A model generated the notes under the pieces. It ran no database searches. It was not told where the DNA came from and worked only from the letters and a program-made list of their open reading frames with translations. From Meloidogyne chitwoodi (lineage: Eukaryota > Nematoda > Chromadorea > Rhabditida > Meloidogynidae), in assembly GCA_015183035.1 (NCBI GenBank), contig JACZZP010000023.1:1-64000 (forward strand): a DNA stretch of 64,000 nucleotides. The letters are read 5' to 3'. The position numbers were made by a program, and so were the translations under genes. Positions 55,101-64,000 of this stretch are shown in pieces (position 1 is the stretch's first letter; each line of letters opens with the position of its first letter).

Positions 55101-58100
55101 AATTTATTGTTGAAACATTTCAAGTGTTTCAATTTATTGTTGAAACATTTCAAGTGTTTCAATTTATTGTTGAAACATTTCAAGTGTTTCAATTTATTGT
55201 TGAAACATTTCAAGTGTTTCAATTTATTGTTGAAACATTTCAAGTGTTTCAATTTATTGTTGAAACATTTCAAGTGTTTCAATTTATTGTTGAAACATTT
55301 CAAGTGTTTCAATTTATTGTTGAAACATTTCAAGTGTTTCAATTTATTGTTGAAACATTTCAAGTATTTCAATTTATTGTTGAAACATTTCAAGTATTTC
55401 AATTTATTGTTGAAACATTTCAAGTATTTCAATTTATTGTTGAAACATTTCAAGTATTTCAATTTATTGTTGAAACATTTCAAGTATTTCAATTTATTGT
55501 TGAAACATTTCAAGTATTTCAATTTATTGTTGAAACATTTCAAGTATTTCAATTTATTGTTGAAACATTTCAAGTGTTTCAATTTATTGTTGAAACATTT
55601 CAAGTGTTTCAATTTATTGTTGAAACATTTCAAGTGTTTCAATTTATTGTTGAAACATTTCAATTTATTGTTGAAACATTTCAAGTATTTCAATTTATTG
55701 TTGAAACATTTCAAGTATTTCAATTTATTGTTGAAACATTTCAAGTGTTTCAATTTATTGTTGAAACATTTCAAGTGTTTCAATTTATTGTTGAAACATT
55801 TCAAGTATTTCAATTTATTGTTGAAACATTTCAAGTATTTCAATTTATTGTTGAAACATTTCAAGTGTTTCAATTTATTGTTGAAACATTTCAAGTGTTT
55901 CAATTTATTGTTGAAACATTTCAAGTGTTTCAATTTATTGTTGAAACATTTCAAGTGTTTCAATTTATTGTTGAAACATTTCAAGTATTTCAATTTATTG
56001 TTGAAACATTTCAAGTGTTTCAATTTATTGTTGAAACATTTCAAGTATTTCAATTTATTGTTGAAACATTTCAAGTATTTCAATTTATTGTTGAAACATT
56101 TCAAGTGTTTCAATTTATTGTTGAAACATTTCAAGTATTTCAATTTATTGTTGAAACATTTCAAGTGTTTCAATTTATTGTTGAAACATTTCAAGTATTT
56201 CAATTTATTGTTGAAACATTTCAAGTATTTCAATTTATTGTTGAAACATTTCAAGTGTTTCAATTTATTGTTGAAACATTTCAAGTGTTTCAATTTATTG
56301 TTGAAACATTTCAAGTGTTTCAATTTATTGTTGAAACATTTCAAGTGTTTCAATTTATTGTTGAAACATTTCAAGTGTTTCAATTTATTGTTGAAACATT
56401 TCAAGTGTTTCAATTTATTGTTGAAACATTTCAAGTGTTTCAATTTATTGTTGAAACATTTCAAGTATTTCAATTTATTGTTGAAACATTTCAAGTATTT
56501 CAATTTATTGTTGAAACATTTCAAGTATTTCAATTTATTGTTGAAACATTTCAAGTATTTCAATTTATTGTTGAAACATTTCAAGTATTTCAATTTATTG
56601 TTGAAACATTTCAAGTGTTTCAATTTATTGTTGAAACATTTCAAGTGTTTCAATTTATTGTTGAAACATTTCAAGTGTTTCAATTTATTGTTGAAACATT
56701 TCAAGTGTTTCAATTTATTGTTGAAACATTTCAAGTGTTTCAATTTATTGTTGAAACATTTCAAGTATTTCAATTTATTGTTGAAACATTTCAAGTATTT
56801 CAATTTATTGTTGAAACATTTCAAGTGTTTCAATTTATTGTTGAAACATTTCAAGTGTTTCAATTTATTGTTGAAACATTTCAAGTGTTTCAATTTATTG
56901 TTGAAACATTTCAAGTGTTTCAATTTATTGTTGAAACATTTCAAGTGTTTCAATTTATTGTTGAAACATTTCAAGTGTTTCAATTTATTGTTGAAACATT
57001 TCAAGTGTTTTAATTGAAACATTTCAAGTGTTTCAATTTATTGTTGAAACATTTCAAGTATTTCAATTTATTGTTGAAACATTTCAAGTGTTTCAATTTA
57101 TTGTTGAAACATTTCAAGTGTTTCAATTTATTGTTGAAACATTTCAAGTGTTTCAATTTATTGTTGAAACATTTCAAGTGTTTCAATTTATTGTTGAAAC
57201 ATTTCAAGTGTTTCAATTTATTGTTGAAACATTTAAGTGTTTCAATTTATTGTTGAAACATTTCAAGTGTTTCAATTTATTGTTGAAACATTTCAAGTGT
57301 TTCAATTTATTGTTGAAACATTTCAAGTGTTTCAATTTATTGTTGAAACACATTTCAAGTGTTTCAATTTATTGTTGAAACACATTTCAAGTGTTTCAAT
57401 TTATTGTTGAAACACATTTCAAGTGTTTCAATTTATTGTTGAAACACATTTCAAGTGTTTCAATTTATTGTTGAAACACATTTCAAGTGTTTCAATTTAT
57501 TGTTGAAACACATTTCAAGTGTTTCAATTTATTGTTGAAACATTTCAAGTGTTTCAATTTATTGTTGAAACATTTCAAGTATTTCAATTTATTGTTGAAA
57601 CATTTCAAGTGTTTCAATTTATTGTTGAAACATTTCAATTGTTTCAATTTATTGTTGAAACATTTCAAGTGTTTCAATTTATTGTTGAAACATCAAGTGT
57701 TTCAATTTATTGTTGAAACATTTCAAGTGTTTCAATTTATTGTTGAAACATTTCAATTGTTTCAATTTATTGTTGAAACATTTCAATTGTTTTAATTTAT
57801 TGTTGAAACAGTTTTAATTTATTGTTGAAACATTTCAAGTGTTTTAATTTATTGTTGAAACATTTCAAGTGTTTTAATTTATTGTTGAAACATTTCAATT
57901 GTTTCAATTTATTGTTGAAACATTTCAAGTGTTTCAATTTATTGTTGAAACATTTCAAGTGTTTCAATTTATTGTTGAAACATTTCAAGTGTTTCAATTT
58001 ATTGTTGAAACATTTCAAGTGTTTCAATTTATTGTTGAAACATTTCAAGTGTTTCAATTTATTGTTGAAACACATTTCAAGTGTTTCAATTTATTGTTGA

Positions 58101-58378
58101 AACACATTTCAAGTGTTTCAATTTATTGTTGAAACACATTTCAAGTGTTTCAATTTATTGTTGAAACATTTCAAGTGTTTCAATTTATTGTTGAAACATT
58201 TCAAGTGTTTCAATTTATTGTTGAAACATTTCAAGTGTTTCAATTTATTGTTGAAACACATTTCAAGTGTTTCAATTTATTGTTGAAACATTTCAAGTGT
58301 TTCAATTTATTGTTGAAACATTTCAAGTGTTTCAATTTATTGTTGAAACATTTCAAGTGTTTCAATTTATTGTTGAAG
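52105..58378. repeat. 30-bp satellite, right-hand array (inverted orientation)
   Basis: About 208 units of the complement of the left-hand unit, halves CAAGTGTTTCAATTT and ATTGTTGAAACATTT. It is very regular to 57000. A/G variants (AAGTATTTC versus AAGTGTTTC) mark higher-order blocks. Two 21-bp short units start at 54411 and 55662, exactly 1251 bp apart (41 x 30 + 21), inside identical variant strings. From about 57345 many units gain a CA (GAAACACATTTC, 32 bp), and small indels become frequent. There is no internal spacer. Confidence 0.95.
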
Positions 58379-58620
58379 CTTATATCTTTAACTTATTTCT
58401 CCTGAATATATACAATGCAAATAATATTGAATTATAAGTGTCGCTGTGCAACTAATTTCTCGCTAAAAGAAAATAATTCTTATCTCTAATTAATTCTTTC
58501 ACTTAATGTTAACAACAAATTCTCGTTCATTTTATTATTCCCAGTTATATTATACCAGTCACCAGAGAAGAGAAATTTTACATATAATGTGATAATTTCC
58601 TTCGAGATTTATTTATATAT
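58379..58620 (-). repeat. Diverged inverted copy of the left-hand spacer
   Basis: Read on the minus strand, it follows the left spacers base by base with changes: ..CTCTGGTGACTGGTATAA.., AACGAGAATTTG, AATTAATTAGAGATAAGAAT, GCGACACTTATAATT, CATTGTATATATTCAGGAG, then AAGCTTCAACAATAAATTG into the satellite. Homology fades upstream of the GATAATTTCC segment. It mirrors the spacer/array junction of the left region exactly. Confidence 0.88.
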
Positions 58621-59189
58621 TTTTTTTACTGCCTTATACCCCTTATACCTACCGTCTAAATTTTTTAATATTTTACTTATATACGACTTTTTTAGCATTA
58701 TCATTTATAATATTATACATAATTTGAGTTATTCTTTTTTCTTTTGTTTTTTTAATACTTACAAACGGTTAATATTTTTGAATGTTAGTGTTTTACACTG
58801 ATAAATTGATCAAATGCCTATATTTTAAATTATATATTTATACAAATACAATTAAATTGTGAAATTTAATAATTAAATAAATTTTAAAAATTAACAACTA
58901 CTATATATAATATTATATGCAGATTATATATTATGTTAGAGCGTTTTGTGGCAAATTTTGTCGATTAATAAAGAAGATATAAATTTTATTTTTTATTATT
59001 ATTTTAATTAAAGAAAAGAAATATTTTTATAATATATGTAATAAATTAATAGTATTAAAGTATAAAATGAAAAAGACATTTATTTTTAATTATCTATTAA
59101 TTTTAAGATTAATGAAAAAATTAAAAATTAAAATTACTTTTAAAAAATAAGAAAATTAATTAAAAATTAAATTTTTATATTTAAAAATA
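58621..59189. other. Duplicated flank between satellite and second secreted gene
   Basis: 58765-58985 matches 37180-37385: AATATTTTTGAATGTTAGTG with ACACTGATAAATT, then AGCGTTTTGTGGCAAATTTTG followed by GTCGATTAATAAAG. The second part is a decayed copy of the bHLH-gene exon at 37307-37368. No functional gene seen. Confidence 0.65.
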
Positions 59190-61984
59190 TTAAATATCAA
59201 ACAAATAACCATCTGGTATAACATCATACCAACAATTCTTTTTTTCATTTTCTTTATTATTTAAATTATTTAAATTATTAAAATCAGTTCTAGGCCAAAA
59301 ATAATGTTCAGGCAGTTCATATTCAAATGGAGATTTTATATTATTTTTAATATTTTCAAATTTATTAGATTTACCAGACAATGCTTTTCCCTCTTTTAAC
59401 CAAAGAATTTCGATTTGTTTATTTGCTATCTAAAAATTAAAAAATATATATTTTAAATTAAATTATTTTAATCTATAAAGTGTGTTTTAAATATAAAATA
59501 AGCAATAATTTTTAGCTAAATTATATTTAGCTTCAAAAAATATTAACGATTTTCTCACACATTCAGGATAATATGTATATTTAACAAAAGCTTAAATTTA
59601 TAAAAATTTGAAATAATTTATATAATTAAAATTAATAGTTAATACCCTTAAAATATTATAAAAAAATCTTTTTGCATTTTAAAAAATATCTAAAAAATAA
59701 ATAAAACCCTCTCTATACTTAATTTTTTGTTGAATACAAAATTTTAGCTAAAGCAAAATTTAGCTCACAAAAATATAATCGTGGAAACTAAAACACAATC
59801 TAAAACACAATTAATAAACTAATTACTAAATATTAAAAATATATTTAAATTAAAATAATTTATATTAAAGAGAAATTAATTGTTTTAAAAATATTGAGCA
59901 ATATAAATTTAAAATTTAGTCTAATTTTCTTTTATAAAAAATTAAATTAAAAAATTAATTAATTAATTATTTACCTCTAATTTTTCATTAATTTCCTCTT
60001 TTTCTTTTTCCTCTCCAATTTTTAAACATCTTCTTTTACCTTCATATTTTCTATAAAAAAGTATCCAAGTATCAACAATTTCACATATTTCTCTGTTTAA
60101 CCATTTTGGTGAATTTTTTTTTTGTTCCTCTAAAAAGATTTATTTCTTCAAATGTTTTTATTATATTTATTAAATTTTTTTGTTTTTTTTCAAAATTATT
60201 TGAAGATGAAGAAGGATAAAAATGATTTTTTGTATTTTTTCGAAGTTTTTCGTGTAAAGTTATTTTATTGTCAATATTTCCAAAAATTGGTCTAACAGCT
60301 AAATTTAATTTTGGTGGACCTATAAATTTTTTTATTTAGAGAATTTTAATTTAATAAATTTAATTTAAATATATTTTTTTAATTTATTGTTATATATTTA
60401 TTAGAAAATTTAATTTTAATTTTTTTAAGTAGAAATTGTACTATAAAATAAAAATAAATAAATATCTTATTTGTTTAGATGCCTATGGACAAAAATTTTT
60501 AAAATAATAATTTTAAAAATTTTAGCTAAAATAAAAATTTAGCTGCCAAAAATAAATTAATTTTCTTCATTTATTTGATTACTAATTTTAAATTTAAATA
60601 ATTTAAAATATAATAAACTTGGAATAATTTATATTAAATAAATTAAAAAAAAAGTTTATTTAAAAGAAGGAAATTATTTAAAAAGAGCCTTTTAAAAATG
60701 AGGTCAGTCATTTTTTAAATTTTGCTAATTATTTTGTTTATAGAAATATTTAATTAATTTTAAAATTTTATTATTTAATTCATATAATTAATTCTAATTT
60801 TATTCTATTTTAAATATTTAATTATTTTAATATTTTATTGCCACTAAGAGATTGTTTATATTTTTGGGAGCTAAATAATAATTTAGCTAAAGAAATATAT
60901 CTTTAATTAATTAAAAAGAAAGAAGGTTTTAAATTGTTCTAAAATTAACTAAAAAAATTTAAGGAATATTTTGTTATGCATATCTTCTGTATTTACGCCT
61001 AATAATAATTAACTATTTTATTTTCTAATTCCCCTAGTTATTATCTTTTGGGCAAAACAATTTTTTATTTAAAAAAAATTTAATTTAATTATTTTAATTT
61101 TATTTTAAAAAATAAATATTACCTGCATAAGGATTGTTAACAACATTTAAAAATAGTAACCAATTCTTTACAGGTACCCAAAGATTAAACCAATCCCAAC
61201 AATTCTTTTTCCATTCAGAATTTTCCAAATGTAATCCATCTATATAACTGGGACAGGAAAAAACGATTTTTATCAGAAAATATTTCCAAAACAAATTCTA
61301 AATGATTAAATTCATTTTTTAATGCTTCAATATCTTTTTTAGCTTCATTTAATAAAATCTTTAAATTTAAAAAATAAATTAATTTAATTAATTAATTTTA
61401 CATTATTTGGTCTATTTCCTCTTCTTCTCCTCTTCCTTCTCTTCTTTTTCTGTTTCTTTATTTTCTAAATTCTGATTTATTTTATTATTATTTTCAGAAT
61501 TTTGTTGTAACACAATTGTTTCAACATTATTATCATTTACTAAATTTTAAAATTTTAATAATAATTTATTTTTTAATTAAATAAATTATATTAAATTAAA
61601 ATAAAGGAAAAAAATTATTTCATGCTTTTAAAATAATTAATAAGTAAAAGAGTTGCGGACAAAAAACTTGCGGACTTTTTGCCAAAAGTGCAAAAATAAA
61701 AAAAGGTAAAATTCGTTAAAGAATAGCCGATTCAGATATTAGGCCCTTTTCATATTCAGTCAACTCTGAAACGTCCTTTTTGACTTTACACTGAACCGGC
61801 CACTCTTAAACGAGTAATTCTGATCTTCTAAAGTATTTAAATAAATAAATTAGATTTAAAAAATATAAAATAAATAAATAAAACCTCTATTATTTCCTAT
61901 TTTAACAGTTAATATTTGTTTATTTATTAATATCTGACAAAATTGAAGAAATAATAGAAAAATTAAATTTTTTAATATTTTCAT
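59190..61984 (-). CDS. Secreted protein of unknown family, 5 exons, several one-base frame breaks
   Basis: Minus-strand exons: 61984-61885, 61539-61402, 61358-61123, 60319-59975 and 59429-59190. Exon 1 is a signal peptide (MKILKNLIFLLFLQFCQI). Exon 2 is Asn/Gln/Glu/Lys-rich. Exon 3 has a helical part (EAKKDIEALKNEFNHLEFVL), then SYIDGLHLENSEWKKNCWDW and NLWVPVKNWLLFLNVVNNPY. Exon 4 has WLNREICEIVDTWILFYRKY. Exon 5 has SPFEYELPEHYFWPRTDF and CWYDVIPDGYLFDI. Splice sites are good, but exons 2, 3 and 4 each need a one-base shift (purine run near 61430, T run near 61265, A run near 60110). Either assembly errors or decay. Trp- and Cys-containing segments argue for a folded extracellular domain I do not recognise. 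Part of exon 4 is duplicated at 40264-40425. Confidence 0.55.
59505..59635 (-). repeat. Hairpin-ended short element
   Basis: TTTTTAGCTAAATTATATTT then AGCTTCAAAAAATATT and a tail ending GAAATAATTTATATAATT. Lies in the last intron of the secreted gene. Confidence 0.6.
59745..59875 (-). repeat. Hairpin-ended short element, partner of 40060-40185
   Basis: TTTTAGCTAAAGCAAAATTT then AGCTCACAAAAATATAATC and tail AATTACTAAATATTAAAAAT, ATTAAAATAATTTATATTAA. Confidence 0.7.
60520..60640 (-). repeat. Hairpin-ended short element
   Basis: TTTTAGCTAAAATAAAAATT then TAGCTGCCAAAAATAAAT and tail GATTACTAATTTTAAATT, GGAATAATTTATATTAAATA. A plus-oriented hairpin (TTTTTGGGAGCTAAATAA, TTTAGCTAAAG) lies near 60865. 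Confidence 0.6.
61640..61810. repeat. Possible degenerate inverted-repeat element in intron 1 of the secreted gene
   Basis: GTTGCGGAC occurs twice near 61652-61676, and CAACTCTGAAACG followed by CTGAACCGGCCACTCTTAAAC resembles the inverted segments at 25415-25775. Ends not defined. Confidence 0.35.
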
Positions 61985-62822
61985 TTTTAATTAGGTAAAT
62001 TAAATTTAAATTTTATAAATTCAAAATTTGGCTTTTATAAATAAATATTTAATGATGTAATAAAAAAAATAAATTACATTAATACAATAATGTTGGGCAT
62101 TTTTAAAATTATTTCTTAAAAATTATTAGACGAGATGAGCAATTTTTCTATTAAATTACATTTTAATTAATTAATTAACTACTGTAATTATTTTACTATA
62201 TTTTAATGCACTTTTATTAATTTAGAAATTGGCAAATTAATTTTTAAAAAATAATTAAATATTTTAAATTTGTCTGAACTAGATTAACATTTCATTTATT
62301 CGCAAAATATAAGATTTATTAAAACTTTAGAAAATGAAAAAATTAATTAAATAATAAATAGGTACTTATATTTGCGAATAAAGAGGGTGTTTATCTAAAG
62401 TAAACATTTTTCTTAGAAATTTCTTCCAAAAATATAAATAATTTTTTTATCTGAAAATATTAATCTTGAGTAAAATTAAGTTAACAAAAGAATATTTTTA
62501 TTTTACAAAATTTCCATATTATTGTTTCCACGTAATACTTTAATATATAAATAGTTATTCACGTATTAACTAACTAATAAAACTTAGAATTTATCTATGA
62601 CTAAATACAAAAGAAATTAATGTCAGTTGAAAGTTCAAGTTGCTCTCAAATAATAATAAAATAAAAAGTATATAATATTTTAATTAGATAATTATATATA
62701 TTTTAATTTTATTTTCTATTTTTGAACGGAAGTGGAGGTTTTTATACGGATTATATTATTTTTGTAAGCCTTGTTTTAACAAAGCTAAAAAACTCTATAA
62801 ATTAAAAGAATATATTATTTAG
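61985..62822. other. Intergenic AT-rich region
   Basis: No gene supported. A plus-oriented hairpin (ATTTTTGTAAGCCTTGTTTT, AACAAAGCTAAAAA) lies at about 62757-62793, with stem GCCTTGTT/AACAAAGC. Confidence 0.5.
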
Positions 62823-63118
62823 GTAATAGACCTTTGGACATACTCTTGGGATAGAAATTTATTCCCAGATTGTTTATCTAGATTTTACAAACAATTAAAA
62901 GATGAAGAAATGAAAAAAACAACAAAATTAAAAAACAATAAAAGAATATTCACAACAACAAACAAAACAATTAAATGATAATATTTCAATAAATAAAACA
63001 TTTAAAATAAAAAAGAACAAAAATAATTTGTAAACAATTTAGAGGATCAAATGAAACATTGTTACCTAAATGTTCTTCTTCTTCTGTTGAAAATAATAAT
63101 GAAAAATTAATTTTTTAA
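62823..63118 (+). pseudogene. Possible 3' exon remnant of a plus-strand gene
   Basis: After an acceptor-like TATTTAG come codons for LWTYSWDRNLFPDCLSRFYK then QLKDEEMKKTTKLKNN. A one-base shift near 62940 continues as KEYSQQQTKQLNDN, and a further piece has GSNETLLPKCSSSSVENNNE. At least two frame shifts are needed and no upstream exon is found in the window. A decayed exon is the best guess. Confidence 0.3.
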
Positions 63119-64000
63119 AGAAAATAATGATAATAAAAAATGAAAAAGAATCCACAATTTAAATTATAAATTATTTTGAAAGGAAAAAAATAACTTTAAC
63201 TTCTAAACAATATTTGTTAACCAAAAAAAGTATATATTAATTTCAATTAATTAATTATATTTATTTTTTATATATTAGTGTATAACAAAACAAAAAGTAC
63301 GAGGTTTATGTAAATTTTTTGGGAGCTTAGTTTTGCCTAAGCTAAAAACACTCTTAGAGAATTTTAAAAAATAAAAAAGTGAATTCATGTTGTCGTGAAG
63401 GAATAGTTTTATTATTTAGGGGTAAGCCTGATTTTTGTTTGATTTCTCTATTTGGAGGTTATGTCCAATAAAGTATTTGTTATTTTGATGAAAATGAGAT
63501 AAATTAAATAAAAATAAATCTAAAATTATTAGAAAATAGTAAAGAAAATTAGCTTTATTGACATAAATAAATAAAGGAAAATTACTCATGTCTACTAATT
63601 ATTTTATTATTATATCTATTAGGGATTTTTATACAATTTATCAATACACAACATTTAAATGAAAAGTATAAATTATTTCAATTAGATAATTACATATATA
63701 TGTATATATTTTTTATCAATGTGATTCTTAATTAAAAAAAAATCGAAATTTTTTGGATGCTTATATATCATAAGCTAAAAACTTTTATTAGAAATAAAAA
63801 ATAAGAGCTTTATTATAAAATCTCTAGATTTAATTAAAAATTTATTAGAGTTCAATAAAATATCAGAGTTTATTTATAATCAGAATTTTACAAAATTTTG
63901 CGATTTTAATTTTATTAATTAAGCGTGATTATTGTCCCACTTTTTTAAGCGGTCCGACTTGAGCTTGGTATTGAAATTTTAAAATTTAAATATCGCTGAA
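63119..64000. other. Right end of window, AT-rich
   Basis: No gene supported. Two plus-oriented hairpins of the short-element family: TTTTTTGGGAGCTTAGTTTT with GCCTAAGCTAAAAA (about 63318-63350) and TTTTTTGGATGCTTATA with TATCATAAGCTAAAAA (about 63750-63782). The stems CTTAG/CTAAG and GCTTAT/ATAAGC differ yet pair. Confidence 0.5.

Noticed and set aside
52116..57017. Giant repetitive proteins of 1400-1700 residues in the right array (and 200-600 residue ones in the left arrays).
   Set aside because: The unit length is a multiple of three and lacks stops in several frames on both strands, so openness is automatic. No initiation context, splice structure or codon bias supports translation.

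Overview
This is AT-rich nematode DNA (short exons, short AT-rich introns with GT..AG borders and TTTTAG/TTTCAG acceptors). A GH5 cellulase of the type that plant-parasitic tylenchids acquired by horizontal transfer points to a root-knot nematode (Meloidogyne) or close relative. Species cannot be fixed from the sequence. Few genes appear as long open frames, so most models below were built by joining exons by hand and checking that phases agree across every junction.

Layout. (1) 1-9170: a 30-bp satellite in six blocks separated by five near-identical ~410-bp spacers. (2) 9.3-12.75 kb, minus: a six-exon serpentine chemoreceptor whose longest intron carries two inverted-repeat elements. (3) 14.78-15.93 kb, plus: GH5 cellulase with a one-base break in its signal peptide. 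(4) 18.5-24.1 kb, plus: a claudin-like four-helix membrane protein with a 3.4-kb intron full of mobile elements. (5) 24.50-25.13 kb: a miniature LTR element whose LTRs contain a tRNA-like Pol III promoter. (6) 26.0-27.0 kb, plus: a secreted Asn/Gln-rich protein with symmetric phase-1 exons. (7) 27.8-30.9 kb, minus: an amidated-peptide precursor that hosts a second secreted-protein gene (28.85-30.09 kb, plus) inside its large intron. (8) 34.7-37.6 kb, minus: a Twist/HLH-8-type bHLH gene. (9) 42.1-51.3 kb, minus: an 18-exon gene with a signal peptide, a long charged helical region and a degenerate poly(A)-polymerase-like module. (10) 51.7-58.4 kb: a second array of the same 30-bp satellite in opposite orientation, entered on the left from a 15-bp satellite and left on the right through a diverged, inverted copy of the left-hand spacer. 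(11) 59.2-62.0 kb, minus: another secreted-protein gene with several one-base frame breaks; part of it is duplicated near 40.3 kb.

Two patterns tie the window together. Introns and intergenic DNA are packed with non-autonomous inverted-repeat elements, many with readable target-site duplications (9 bp MULE-like, 8 bp hAT-like, TA mariner-like). The secreted-protein genes, the cellulase and the satellite arrays share one segment, as expected of a fast-evolving, possibly subtelomeric, parasitism-gene neighbourhood. The least explained features are the mirrored satellite/spacer system, the family of short elements whose stems vary by paired changes, and the tRNA-bearing miniature LTR element.
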